From: Paraphysoderma sedebokerense
Taxonomy: Eukaryota > Blastocladiomycota > Physodermatomycetes > Physodermatales > Physodermataceae
DNA length: 64,000 nt
Assembly (NCBI GenBank): GCA_025602915.1
Contig: JAHLJZ010000018.1
Span: 1 to 64,000 of the forward strand
Direction: 5' to 3'
Part shown: positions 10,374 through 21,835 of the stretch, in pieces
How the letters are laid out: each line of letters begins with the position of its first letter
Numbering within the stretch: the first letter of the stretch is position 1
Program-made: the position numbers and the translations under genes
The notes under the pieces: generated by a model
Told to the model about the DNA's origin: nothing
Database searches by the model: none
The model's input: only the letters and a program-made list of their open reading frames with translations

Positions 10374-11992
10374 TTAAGAATTTATTGTTGAATTACCGAG
10401 CCAATTTTCGTAGACAACATAATGAGGATCCATGCCAGCAGCACCTTTGTGCTTTTGAAGCGGTAAACACATCACCAGTTCCGGGAACTTGTTAAATTGA
10501 ATTAACCCTTCTGTCTCTTCTTTTGTGAAGTTTCTGTTAGGTGGAAAATGTTCAGTGTAATCTGTTTTCGCTTGTGGATCTTTGATGTTATGAAAAGTAT
10601 CCATATCATAGGAAACCTGAATTTGAAATGTTAAACTTGAATTAGTTTTTTCGATCGTAGTTTTGGAAGAAAAAAAAAAAGGGGGAATGTTCAAACGGTA
10701 CCTTTACACGAGGTACAACCATGATTTTGGTATCACCTTTACGGACGATATCTTTACAAAGTAAAGAACATTCCGATTGATCACACTCTCCTGCCGTTGT
10801 ATTCGCATTTCGGAATCGAATGCCGCCATCGGTTTTCCAGATGTCAGAGTTAATCACCGCGGCACCATTCCAACAGCATGATACGGGTATAGGTAGCTGT
10901 TTTGCAAGTTGTAGAGATGTAGCAGGATGAAGGGTAAATGTGTCGTAGAGTGAACTCTTCCAGTCGAATGCTAGCCATCCTTCCAATTTCATGGCTACTG
11001 GAGCGCTGATGGTTCTTGGCGGTAAACCATATATATCTCTATGGACCCAGGAGTCATAAATCTACATACGAAGCACATTAGCGTTCTAGTTAGATCACTA
11101 AAAGGTGCTAAAGGGTACTCACAACGGGGTCACCTCCTTGCCAATAATCAATGCCGCAGGTCAGAGCCGCTTTTTGTCGTTTCGCTTGGAACAACAATTC
11201 GTACATATCGTCGACGCAAAACAAGACATCATTCAAGAACAAAACATGTCCTTGATAGTCTCCTAAATTCTTTAGAGCTCTGTACAAATATTCAGATACG
11301 AAAGGTTAGAACTGTACGGAAACATATCAGAATCACAGATGAAAGTACCTATTTCTAGCCTTGGAGAGGTACTCTATCCGATGTTCTTCCGGGCCTCTCA
11401 CCAACCCATCCATAACGATAGAATTCTTCACATTAATATCATGCAAAGCGTGTTCCAATATTCTAAGCAAACATTTCGTCTTATCGTTGCTACCGCTCTC
11501 ATAAATCGAAACTACCATTGGCGGCGGTCCCAAACCACTGATAGATTCATTGGCCATAACTAAAAGATTGTACATCAAGTCTGGTAAAATATCTTCATTG
11601 TTGTGAAGATTGGCGGCGATGTATTTCTTTGACGACTGAATACGTCGATACCGTTGTTGTTTTTGTTTCAAGAAACTAAGTGAATGGTTACGACAATAAT
11701 TATGGTGAGTGTTCTTGAAGGATGGAAATTTTTTGAATTGTTCTAAATAAAACGATATTCTATCGGGTAACTCTGTCGGTGTTTGTTCTCCGATATTGTA
11801 GTACCGAAGGATACTCCCGATCGGGGAACTAGCGCAATCTACGGTTGCTGCGAATGGAAGCGGAACCACAGTCGAGGATGGTTGGTGCAGGGAATCTTGA
11901 GTGTGGGGGTACCAATGAAAAGCTAGGAATGATAAAGAAGTGAGAGCGAAGGCTGCTATGAGGATAGATCTGAATTTCCCACTCTTGATCAT
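10374..11992 (-). CDS. GT69 (CAP59/CMT1-like) mannosyltransferase, copy 2
   Basis: Exons 11992-11349, 11279-11123, 11061-10702 and 10616-10374 join to 467 aa with no interruption. An N-terminal signal anchor (about residues 9-26) gives a type II Golgi topology. The luminal domain has VVSIYESGSNDKTKC, INVKNSIVMDGLVRGPEEHR, FLNDVLFCVDDMYEL (the likely donor- and metal-binding acidic motif), CGIDYWQGGDPV, PRTISAP, FTLHPATS, CCWNGAAVINSDIW and a CDQSECSLLCKD cysteine cluster. This is the fungal CAP59/CMT1 family of alpha-mannosyltransferases for wall or capsule polysaccharide. It is the intact partner of the frameshifted copy at 4518-6094; intron positions are the same and one intron is identical in sequence. 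Acceptor substrate is unknown. Confidence 0.9.
11136..11442. repeat. Gene-conversion-like tract, copy B
   Basis: Partner of 5245-5551, 306 of 307 bases identical, including an intron. The identity stops exactly where copy 1 lacks 7 bp. Confidence 0.9.
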
Positions 11993-12447
11993 TGTATCTA
12001 CTCGCTAATCATTCAAGATACACTACTACACTAAATGTCGAATATATAATTTTTTAGGATGTGTGAGGGGATGATTGTGCCCCCTTAGTGAGGTGTGTCG
12101 ATCCCGCGTGTCCTTTGCTGTTGGCGGCAACACGACATATCCTCTCATCGGTGGAGAAGAAATGCCACATAAGGAGTGCAGAATGGGCACAAGATGAACA
12201 TAGATAGATAATCGTGATACCAAAATATATTTCGACCTGATCCACAATCACTACAGTAAGAATGTATCAAAAGCAACCAAAAAAAGGACAATATAGACAG
12301 AAAAACAATGGTTTCACTTTTCATACACCACGCATCCATGCAATCGAGGTCGAGCAAACAATTTATCTTTCTTAAACACATTGCTAATTCTAGATAAAAA
12401 TATTCAATTTGCATCGGCTTTTGACAATATGCAGCGATCAACAAATT
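11993..12447. other. Intergenic, GT69 copy 2 promoter and ALAS 3' end
   Basis: 455 bp. It should carry the promoter of GT69 copy 2 (starts at 11992, minus) and the 3' end of ALAS. Minus-strand open stretches here have no family features and were not called. Confidence 0.55.
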
Positions 12448-14878
12448 TTAAGCGCCAACATCAATTTGGTGAGAGAATCCTTTAAAACTCCAGCCTTCGG
12501 CAACCACCAAATCTTGAGCTTTCACCAACTGTTCGGTATGATTTCCAGTGCCGACACCAGCGGTAGGTTGGGCTTCCCAATCTTTTTCGTATTTGAGATC
12601 GAATCGTTTCCAAATATCGACTAAAGCGTCGCACAATTCGTCCATCATTTTTCCGTCGTGTCCGGGAGTGGGAGTGATACGGAGGCGTTCTTCACCAACT
12701 GAGACGGTGGGATAATTGATGGATTGAACATAGATTTGATAGTCGCGGAGAAGCGTGTCGGAGACAAGTTTGGAAGTTTCGGCGTCGCCAATGAGTACTG
12801 GGACGATGTGAGAGGGATTAGGAATCACAGGGATGCCAAGGGATCCCAGACGAGATTTGAGTTCTCTCGTGTTGAGTTGTTGCATAGATCGTTCGGAGCG
12901 AGACTTTTTGAGCTATCCAATTAAAAAGAACAACATTGGTAAGTGACATTGGGTATTTCATGTATAATGTAGGATACATACATATTCAATTGAAGTCAAA
13001 GCACCGGAGACAACTGGTGGAGGGAGCGAAGTAGTAAAGATGAAACCGGGAGCATAAGATCTAATCATATCGACTAATCCTGCAGAGGCAGCGATATAGC
13101 CACCGACAACACCAAAAGCCTTGCCAAGAGTACCAGTGATGATATCGACTCGGCTCATCAAATCCTCATATTCAGCGACACCGGCACCAGAGTTACCGTA
13201 CATACCGACAGCGTGCACTTCGTCCAAGAAAGTGATGGCATTGTATTTTTTGGCCAAATCACAGATTTCCTTGATCGGACCGATAGAACCGCACATAGAG
13301 TAAACAGACTCGAAGGCGATAATTTTAGGTGTTTCATAAGGAAGCGACTTGAGCTGTTGTTCCAGATGTTGCACATCGTTGTGCTTAAAAATCATTTTTT
13401 TGGCACCACTGTGACGAATTCCTTGAATCATGGAGGCATGGTTGGATTTGTCGCTAAGGATAACACAGCCGGGCAGTTTGGAAGCAAGAGTACTAAGAGT
13501 TGCGTCGTTGGCAACAAAGCATGACGAGAATACAAGGGCAGCCGGTTTGTTGTGCAAATCAGCCAGCGAATTCTCGAGTCGCAGATGCAAGGCGGCGTTT
13601 CCGGCGATATTACGAGTTCCTCCAGCTCCAGCTCCATACTTGTCAAGCGTATTTCTGTGAAGAGGAGGAGGTTGTATAAGTAATCTATATTTAATTAGAT
13701 CAGAGTTATCCGAGGGAACAACACGTACTTCATGGCGTCCACGACGACAGGATGTCTACTCATTCCGAGGTAGTCGTTGCTGCACCACACGGTGACATGA
13801 TCTCCGGTTCCAGTGTGCGCTAACGGGTAAGCTTGCGCCAACCGGTTGATATTGTTGAAATAACGGTACGATTTATCCTTGTGTTTCTTTTCGATTTCGG
13901 CGGCGTAAAATGCTTCGTAGTCGAACGGTTTGCCTTTGTGACAAGATCCAGCGGCTGCAGGCATGAACGCATTTTGCCCAGGAACAGGCGGTCTCGGTGC
14001 GGTGGTTGGAGTACGAATGGGAGCTGTTGCGAATGGAAATCGAAGGAAAAGAATACAAGTGTCAGTACAAGGATTCAATCGAAAAGTAATAAGAGTGTTC
14101 CGATAATTCGCTGAATTAAAGAACGAAAGCGAAATAAAAAGAATAATTGCAACCAATGTATTTCCAGAAATAAATTGATTCTGATGAAAAATAAAGATGA
14201 CAAACAACGAAATCGATGTTGCTTGCGTGTCGGGGAAATGTGAAACAAAGGGTCCAATTTTTCCAGGAAACGCCACCAAAACAGTTTGTCATATCACTTG
14301 AAAAATTAAAAAAATTCTTTTTGATGGCTAATCTAATAAATTCTTGTTTGTTCTATTTTGTACAAGTTGTCTTTTGAATAAAACCAAAATTTCTGAATGA
14401 CTAATTGATATAATCGGTGCTGGAAGATGAGAGCATGAAAATGCGCAAATTTTGCCGCTTCCGCAGAACCAAGTTTTGCCTTTTGCCAAAACGGAAAACG
14501 CACACAGTAGAGCAGTCTCCTCATGGCAACAGATGGAAAGCACAACGGAAAAAAAACTTTATCAAAGAGAGAGGGAGCAAAATACGGACCCTTTTCGACG
14601 ACCTGCGCCATTCTAACCGAGTGTTTTCTAAGGATGGATTCGAGACCAGCGTTGACCGCCCAGGCTTTCTTGAGCATAGCGGAGTGTGACATTTGTCTCT
14701 TTGAGTGAGCGTGGGCGGAGGATCTGAGTGCGAGTGCGGTGCCCATGACTGGACACTGCTTTGCGACGGTGAGGAGACCGTTGTTGGCGTCTTTGGCAGC
14801 GAGCAGACGGAGGGAGTGTAGGGAGGTTTTTGAGAGGAAGGGACACTGGGAGGAGAGTTTAGCGACGAGGGGTTCCAT
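12448..14878 (-). CDS. HEM1: 5-aminolevulinate synthase, mitochondrial
   Basis: Exons 14878-14590, 14023-13729, 13654-12982 and 12912-12448 give 573 aa. The PLP enzyme condenses glycine and succinyl-CoA to 5-aminolevulinate, the first step of heme synthesis in the mitochondrial matrix. The presequence carries two heme-regulatory Cys-Pro motifs, QCPFL (C12) and QCPVM (C42). The catalytic core shows [39 protein letters not shown] and TGTLGKAFG with the PLP lysine. This is the fungal form. Intron 1 is 566 bp, far longer than its neighbours, with a GTCCGT donor; the same donor occurs in GRP94. That boundary is chosen by phase and is the least certain part. A CCAAT box lies 127 bp upstream of the ATG. 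Confidence 0.93.
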
Positions 14879-15004
14879 TGCCTAGGGTGTGGGAATGAGA
14901 GTGTGTGTGGATAGATGTGTATGGGATGGAGAGGGAATGTCTATCGGTGGAAGTCAGTGCAGCAATGAAAGAGGGCATCCGAAAGAGGAAGGAACGCCGC
15001 CCTC

Positions 15005-15011
15005 TGATTGG
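15005..15011 (-). promoter_or_regulatory. CCAAT box upstream of ALAS
   Basis: On the minus strand the sequence reads CAGCCAATCAGAGG, a full match to the HAP/NF-Y core CCAATCA, 127 bp before the ALAS start. HAP control of heme synthesis genes is known in yeast. Binding here is inferred. Confidence 0.5.
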
Positions 15012-15050
15012 CTGTCCACGCGTCACCCTGACTCCAACAAGGACCCTGGC

Positions 15051-15105
15051 GGATTCACCGGTGATTCACCCATTCACCCATTCACCAGTGATTCACCCAT
15101 TGTCA
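15051..15105. repeat. Short ATTCACC repeat cluster
   Basis: About five imperfect copies of ATTCACC/ATTCACCC in 55 bp upstream of ALAS. Function unknown; could be a low-complexity promoter element. Confidence 0.6.
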
Positions 15106-15387
15106 AGTGAATACCTTGCACCACTGGACACCTGCTGAATGTCTTTCATTGCCAGCACGCGGAATTCCCCCTTTTACGCTTCCCCTTGCACCACACACTT
15201 GAAGCGCATTCACTCCCATGTCCACACCAGCCTACATGTACCACCACGCACCCTTGCACCCAACAATTACACCCACTGCTTGTACTTCAGGGCTAAACAC
15301 TACATTATTACGAATCAATCCCTTACATCTCATTAATGTCTACATCATTCATATACATACAATTCACAAATCACAGTCCACCGTTAC

Positions 15388-17787
15388 CTACCGAATCCCG
15401 CCGTCCATCACCTCCAACACCACACTCACCACCATCACCACCGGATACACTATCTGAACAATCCAATACGGAATCGGCAACGTGTGTTGATACAACTGAA
15501 ATCTGGTGCCTACGTCGCCTCTCTCTTGCCTCCCATCCTCCGTCTCTACCTTCGTTCCACACCAATTCTCCCCCAGACCGTTAACTCCCTCTGTCGCCTG
15601 ACTAGGTTGCGATAAAAATTGAGAAAGCGTCTCCAAACTCACAATGGGATTGTCTATCCGTGTGTGCGTGGGGTCGCTACCCCTTGTCGTGGTGATTGAC
15701 GCCGTCGAATCATCCTGCACGCCAAAGGACTCTGGCAGGCTCGTTGAAACTGAATGGGAAGGTGAAGATGACATAGATGAAGACAACGATAACGAGGAAA
15801 AGGGCCGTAAAAATAAATAAACCATTTTAAATAAATTCGGGAAATAAGGCAACATCCGCAACACCAGCCATTCAGTATCATTCGAACTGATCGTCAACGT
15901 CTCACTCCACACATTCACAGTAGGTAGCCCAGTAGGCAATACCACGGTGGTTGTCACCGCAGACATCAAATATGACAATGTCGTTGCTGCTGTCGTAGTA
16001 CCAGTAGGTATCGACTGTCCTGAATCAACTCCACCTCTAAATTTTCCACCCATTCCATGACCCACATTGCCAACCCAACTACTACTCGATCCTTTCCCGC
16101 TCCAAATAGTTTCTACCATCTGCTGTACGTCTATGCCTTTGACAAGTCCCATGAGTGGTACCACGATTTTCAACGAACTAGAAATCACGAGTAAAACCAT
16201 CATGGCCCATATCAAATTCTCTATTTTCCTAATCGACGTTGAATGGAGTGTGGGTTTAAGATAGTGATAGAGTCCCGTTAATGTCGTGAGCGTAAAGTAA
16301 ACTGATAATAAAGTCGAAAGAGGAAGTGGGGGCATGGCATTCGACAATCTGGTAAACTGTTCTGGCGATGTCGTTGTTGAAAATGATGAAGTTATAGATG
16401 AAGCGGATGAAGAGAGAAGAGGGAGAATATTGAGGAGCGGAATGTTCAAGTTTGTCAGGGCAACGGCGATGAAATGAAGGATGAGAGTCACAACGTGGAG
16501 ACCAATTCGAAGGAGAAATACAAGGTATATTAGTAAATGAATTAATAACAATGACAGAAACATAACGTTTCGTCGAAAGGGTGAAACCGATAGAGCTCGT
16601 TGAGCTCTAGATTTCTGCGAACGGAGTGATTGCAGTTTCTGTTCCAGTTGCAGTTGATTAAGAGATTTGGCGGATGAGCCAGAATGACTTTCTGGCCGTT
16701 TATCTCCTCTATATCGAAATATCGATGTCGCAGAGTGAGACTGAGATTGCGAGGAAACTGCATCTGCATTCGCTGCCAACGGTGAATGAACTGCTTTGGA
16801 GGAACTGACTCGGGACTCGACCCCGCCAACTTTGAAATCCCCCAGTTTCTCCTTAACAGTCATGATTTCCATCTCAATTTGCTCCAACTTTCCCTTCAAA
16901 GTCACCCGATGCCCTGGCGAAACTGCCAGACCTTTAATCCTCCTAAAGAGACTCCATATCCCCATTGGAGTCATCTTCCAGCAAGCAATCGCTCCAGGAA
17001 TTTCAATCACCTGATTCAGTAACGTCCAAAATCCAACGCCATCCTTCCAATTCAGCAAATGTTGAAGACCCCACAAGAACAGATAGCCTAATACGTATAC
17101 CAATCCCAACATAATTCCAGTCTCACGAACTCGTTTGAGGAAGGATTTGTGAAAACTCGACTCATGATAAAAGTACGCAAACGGGAGGAGACCGAAAAGT
17201 GAAATATTCGTCGAATGATAAATATATGTCCAAAGTGTCTGAAACAGCTGTGGGTCCAGAAAGGACAGGTAGTAGTTATTTGTGATGTAATGATGCAAGA
17301 ACTCTTGGTGGAATATCGTGGCTGAGATCAAAAACAACGTTTGCAGCGACACCGAGAAAGAAAACACACAAAAGAGGTAAGTCAGTGATAATGGGGAATC
17401 GAGGAGTGTATCTTCTTCATCGTCTTCTCGGTCTTCATTGTCGAGGACGTCTGTTGACGGTTTTCCGGTGGAGGGAATAGAATATGAAGGCGGTTTCGAA
17501 GAGGGCGAAGTTCGGATTGAGGAGGGTATCTGCGGGCGTCGTTTCACTCGTTTTCGGTGATACAGAGTGTACTTTCTTAGGATATTGTAGGCGATGAAAG
17601 TGAAAATCAGGAAATGAAGGATGGCAAGAACATTGTGGCGAATAAGAAGGTAAAACTCGTCGGTTAAATCAGACTCGAACGACGACGACGACGATGAGGA
17701 CGGTAACGGAGATGTAAATGAAGATGTCGTAGAGGAAGATGACGATGTCGTAGACGAGGATTGAAACTGTGATAACAATGTAGTCAT
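15388..17787 (-). CDS. LMBR1-like multi-pass membrane protein
   Basis: A single open frame of 799 aa with no sign of introns. A Ser/Thr-rich N-terminus (about 1-40) is followed by several hydrophobic helices (about 48-68, 133-158, 185-215 and a run in the C-terminal half). The stretch LFGLLPFAYFYHESSF, then a basic turn and RVRETGIMLGLVYVLGYLFLW, then TPMGIWSLFRRIKGLAVSPG, follows the order of the LMBR1/LIMR family. A coiled, charged loop with EQIEMEIMTVKEKL comes next, also as in that family. LMBR1 proteins are receptor-like membrane proteins; function in fungi is unclear. The C-terminal half is weakly conserved and has low-complexity Ser/Thr runs. Family call moderate, membrane protein call strong. 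Confidence 0.75.
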   Translation of the reverse strand: MTTLLSQFQSSSTTSSSSSTTSSFTSPLPSSSSSSSFESDLTDEFYLLIRHNVLAILHFLIFTFIAYNILRKYTLYHRKRVKRRPQIPSSIRTSPSSKPPSYSIPSTGKPSTDVLDNEDREDDEEDTLLDSPLSLTYLFCVFSFSVSLQTLFLISATIFHQEFLHHYITNNYYLSFLDPQLFQTLWTYIYHSTNISLFGLLPFAYFYHESSFHKSFLKRVRETGIMLGLVYVLGYLFLWGLQHLLNWKDGVGFWTLLNQVIEIPGAIACWKMTPMGIWSLFRRIKGLAVSPGHRVTLKGKLEQIEMEIMTVKEKLGDFKVGGVESRVSSSKAVHSPLAANADAVSSQSQSHSATSIFRYRGDKRPESHSGSSAKSLNQLQLEQKLQSLRSQKSRAQRALSVSPFRRNVMFLSLLLIHLLIYLVFLLRIGLHVVTLILHFIAVALTNLNIPLLNILPLLSSSASSITSSFSTTTSPEQFTRLSNAMPPLPLSTLLSVYFTLTTLTGLYHYLKPTLHSTSIRKIENLIWAMMVLLVISSSLKIVVPLMGLVKGIDVQQMVETIWSGKGSSSSWVGNVGHGMGGKFRGGVDSGQSIPTGTTTAATTLSYLMSAVTTTVVLPTGLPTVNVWSETLTISSNDTEWLVLRMLPYFPNLFKMVYLFLRPFSSLSLSSSMSSSPSHSVSTSLPESFGVQDDSTASITTTRGSDPTHTRIDNPIVSLETLSQFLSQPSQATEGVNGLGENWCGTKVETEDGRQERGDVGTRFQLYQHTLPIPYWIVQIVYPVVMVVSVVLEVMDGGIR

Positions 17788-17983
17788 TTACATTACTGTT
17801 ATTCAAGATTTCGTTAATGGAATGTATGTCCCTATGCCACAGAGTTCGAAAGAGGAACTAAAGTCACTTGAGGGGCCAGCTTGTCCAACACTTTAGGGGC
17901 AGTCTCTGAATCAATCTTGCGATTTAGGAAATTTTTGCTCGTCCTGAATTCCACCTACGCTGCCGTCACTGTCAAAGTGAATC
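17788..17983. promoter_or_regulatory. Bidirectional promoter, LMBR1-like / JJJ1
   Basis: Only 196 bp separate the two divergent start codons, so the genes must share promoter space. No consensus TATA seen. Confidence 0.5.
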
Positions 17984-20378
17984 ATGCCAATGCAGAAATG
18001 TTATTACGATCTCCTCGGGGTTCCTAGGTCGGCTTCACCCGATGAAATGAAAAAAGCTTACAGGAAAAAGGCCCTGGAGTTACATCCCGACCGTAACTTT
18101 GGGGACGAAGATACAGTCAAGGCCCTGTTCCAAGAAGTCCAGAAAGCTTATGAGGTACATTTTTGAATATTCATTTCGTAGTGTATATCTCTGCATTCCT
18201 TGATCATAATTTGTTGTCTGTCAAAAAGAGACGCAGCAAAATTATCGTCAAGAAAGAATTTTATGATTATAGTTTGAACATTTCGAGATTTAACCATGTC
18301 CAATCGTTTCATTTATAATTACTATCAATTAGATATTATCAGATCCACAAGAACGAGCCTGGTATGACTCTCACAGAGAGCAAATTTTACACGGATGTAT
18401 GTTTCTTCTCCTTATCACAGGGCCGTTGTCCTCTCGTAGACTTCCTTGAAATATCATCTCGTCAGCTGATCGTTTTGATGTCATTCCAATTCATTGTTCG
18501 CTGCACAAATTCTTCCGGTAATGATTTATTGACGTTATCGAAAATTTGTTTTTAGATGATGATTTTACCAGTTATGCTGGATCAGGAACAACCGAAGATG
18601 AAATTATGCGATACTTCAGTGCTTCCGCATATGGAAACATGGACGATTCTCCAAAGGTAGATAAAAATCCGTTGTATATTATCTTGTCAATCTTGAACCA
18701 ACTCTCTTACTTTTCCATCCTTGCAAATGATTATAGGGATTTTATACCACTTACCGCACCCTCTTTGATACCCTCCTTCAAGAAGAATCAACTGCATATT
18801 ACGAGTTCAATCCAAAAGCCGAGAATGTAGATTTTCCGACCGTTTCGTTTGGGTATAGTCATTCACCGTGGGAAGATGTTGTGAAGTCGTTTTATGATTT
18901 TTGGGGAAACTTCGCCACGGAAAAGGGATTCGGGTGGGTTGAAAAGTACAGGTTGAGTGAGGTAGGTTTAATCATTGAGTGAATCTCTGGAACGAGATGT
19001 TAACTTTGAAAAATGAAGGCTCCAGACCGAAGAATTCGAAGGTTAATGGAAAAGGAAAACAAGAAATTGAGAGAGGCGGCCAAAAAGGCGTATACCGACG
19101 CAGTGAGGGTATGTTAATTTTTGCGATTGCCTTGAAATTTAATATTTAAGCATACTGAATGGTATATGTTCTTGCATCCATTATTCTGCTTAGTCCCTCG
19201 TACAATTCATTCGAAAGCGAGATCCACGAGTGAAGGCCGCCACCGAACGATTGAGATTAAGTAACCTTAACAATCGAGAAAACGCTAAAAAACAGGCCCA
19301 AATAGATCGTGAAAAGTTCTTGGAGACTGTAGGTGGTTATCAAGAACAAGATTGGGCGAAGGTGGATTATAGCGTGTTGGATGAACATTACGGTGTCGGG
19401 GAGAGTGATTACGACAGCGAGGAACAAATAACAGATGACGAAGTATTCGATCAAACTGAAGATGCAAATGACGAAGTTTCAGATGATGCAGAAGTTAACG
19501 TGGATGATCAGGACGGACCCGAGTTACACGGAGCATCCGATACTGACGAAGAAGAAGAGGAAGAGTTGGAACCCGAAGATCCGCTTTACTGTGTTCCTTG
19601 TTCGAAACGATTTAAAACACCGCAACAAAAATCCAATCACGAGAAAAGTAAAAAACATTTAAAATGTCTGAAAGACTTGAAAAGGGAGATGTGGTTGGAA
19701 GAAAAACGAAACCGGAAATTACAGAAAGAAAGTATGACCGAGATGGTGGATGACTTGGGAAGCCTGGATATAGGTGATGATCAGAATGGATCCAAAAACG
19801 GGGACGATGATGATGCGGATGTGTTTTTATCTGCCAACGAAGACGCGGAAAGTAGTAATGACGACGGCGAAAGGAATCTTGAATCAACACCTTCCGAAAA
19901 GTTACATCTGGAACGTTCATCCCCAACTTTAATCAACTCGAGTATTCCGACAAAAGTAAAACCATCAAAATCAAAACGAAAAGGCCGTCGAAGAAGGAAA
20001 CAATCATTAGGATTTGATTCTTCCTCAGATTCCGACCAAGAAACCGAAGCAAACACCAAAGAACCAAAATCACCAGAGACCACAGACAATTCTCATTCCG
20101 AACCTCCCAAACCGTCAGTACCTCCATCATCATCTCATAATTTACAATCCGAACCCACTTCTTCCCTCCCCTCCTCATCTACCCCGAAATCGAAAACTCA
20201 ATCTCCAGAGTCCCAGGAATACAATTGTAACGTCTGCCATACTCACTTCTCGTCGCGAAACAAACTGTTTAATCATATTAAAGTAACTGGACATGCGGTG
20301 AACGTGAAATTGAAGGCTGGAATGGAAACCGAATTCGAAAAGACGAAGAAAAAGGGAAAGAAAAAAGGAAAACGGTAA
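17984..20378 (+). CDS. JJJ1: J-domain ribosome biogenesis factor JJJ1/DNAJC21
   Basis: Exons 17984-18154, 18333-18396, 18556-18656, 18737-18961, 19019-19108 and 19194-20378 give 611 aa. It is an Hsp70 co-chaperone that helps release Arx1 from late 60S ribosomal particles in the cytosol. The J domain (about residues 5-70) has [12 protein letters not shown] and the HPD triad at 34-36. The family block [16 protein letters not shown] and [23 protein letters not shown] follows, then a charged helix and acidic stretch. A first C2H2 finger lies around 347-371 ([11 protein letters not shown]...HEKSKKH) and a second around 560-585 ([12 protein letters not shown]...HIKVTGH). The end is a basic K-rich tail. 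Two fingers, as in animal DNAJC21 and yeast Jjj1. A second ATG lies two codons after the first. Confidence 0.95.
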
Positions 20379-20729
20379 AACTATCGAACGGCGGAAACAA
20401 GTGAAACACTGGCATACATAATTTAATATTTTAAGTTGGATTTTTACAAGCCATTATCGGTATTATTTTGACGGTGAAATCGGGATTCGATACAAAGCGT
20501 GCAGTTATAATTTAAGTGATACAACATTCCATTTAATATATAACCATTATATGTAATGTAGATCTACACTGTAACGAATTTGACACCTAAAATACATGTC
20601 TTGCCTTACCCTCAATAACATCAGAAGTTGTCTACTTATTCGCCCTGCCATTCCCAACCGCTCTTACTTTCTAACTTTTGCATCAGACGTATAAACCAGA
20701 TCTCTATAGCGAAACTCAAAGTAAACATA
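20379..20729. other. Intergenic between convergent JJJ1 and HIT gene
   Basis: 351 bp of A+T-rich sequence with the two 3' ends. Nothing further recognised. Confidence 0.6.
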
Positions 20730-21564
20730 TCACAATTCTTCAAATTGATCAAAAAAACCTCTCAGCCATTTCGCTTCTACTTCCATATCCTTCAAAGTTC
20801 TCGCCGGACGTTCTTCATTATCGACACCCTTCTTTTTGATCACAGATTCATCGGAATCAGAATGATGGTGAGGTACTGGATCGTGTTTTTCAATTTCAGT
20901 GTAGATATCGTCGTTGTTGGGGAAATCGTTCGGGGTTCGTGGAATGACGTGCAAGTGGACGTGCTATTTGAATTCGTAGTTCGATAATCATAATCAAAAG
21001 AAACTGGAATTAAACCTGGTGTTATAAAAGAAGAGCTGATAAAACTATACGCACATGAACTGTTTGGCCTGCCGCTACTCCATCCTAAGTACATGTAAAT
21101 TAAAGAAAAATTTCGAGTCAAAATCAAACAGGAACATGATTGTATCATCCGTCGTACTTGGAAGTCAATGGTAATCTAAGAATATAAATAACACAAACTT
21201 GAATCGCCAATGTTAACGCTTCTCCTTTGAATTCCTTTTCTACAACTTTTCCGACGACTTGTGCGCTAGTGAATAAATCGGTGACTTCTTCTGTCGTCAG
21301 GTCTGCAAATCGACGAACTAATCGACGAGGAACCAATAAAACATGACCACTATGGTTTAAGACATAACCAATTGGAAATTATTGTCCAAAATTCAGGAAA
21401 TTAGTTTTAGTAATTGTGATTTGAGGGTTTAAAGGCCGGATTGAAGGGAAAACGATAACTCACGGCCGAATTGGTTTCAGGTTGACGAGACCAAGAGATA
21501 ATTTCGAAGTGTAAAAGACTTCTAGAGAAGGAATAGTGTACTGTCCGAATGTGAATGTCTTCAT
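20730..21564 (-). CDS. FHIT-like histidine triad hydrolase
   Basis: Exons 21564-21464, 21349-21199, 21084-21055 and 20963-20730 give 171 aa. FHIT/Aph1 enzymes cleave Ap3A and related dinucleoside polyphosphates to AMP plus NDP. The N-terminus FTFGQYTIPSLEVFYTSKLS is typical of FHIT. It is followed by LVNLKPIRPGHVLLVPRRLV, then LTLAIQDGVAAGQTVHHVHLHVIPR. The catalytic triad is H95-V-H97-L-H99-V, placed at an exon junction. The C-terminus has the FHIT-type DIYTEIEKHD helix and is longer and charged. Exon 3 is only 30 bp. It is head to head with the hydroxyacid oxidase gene (271 bp between starts). Confidence 0.92.
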
Positions 21565-21835
21565 TTCTGTGAATTTTTAGATTTCTGGATTAATGATTTG
21601 AAACTGATTAAATGGTTTGTGGCCAAGGATGAAATTGAATTGAAAATGAAATCTTTTGGCCTGGATTTTCTCGGATCGCTCGCACAATTCAGCAGGGCCT
21701 GTCGAAATCGACAATTGGAAGGCTTGGATTATAGTTAACTTTACTTTGTCGACGACGGTTTCCTTTTAAACATACAATTTGAGAGTGATGATTGTTTCAT
21801 AAGCGTTTCTGAATTACAGAACTTCAATAATTATC

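Larger units (their letters stand above)
14879..15387. other. ALAS promoter region
   Basis: 509 bp between the ALAS start and the LMBR1-like stop, both minus strand. It contains the CCAAT box and a short CACCCATT repeat cluster. Open frames here are not supported as genes. Confidence 0.6.

Noticed and set aside
12145-12444. 99-codon hydrophobic minus-strand frame
   Set aside because: It lies between two solid genes and has no recognisable domain; A+T-rich sequence often gives such frames.
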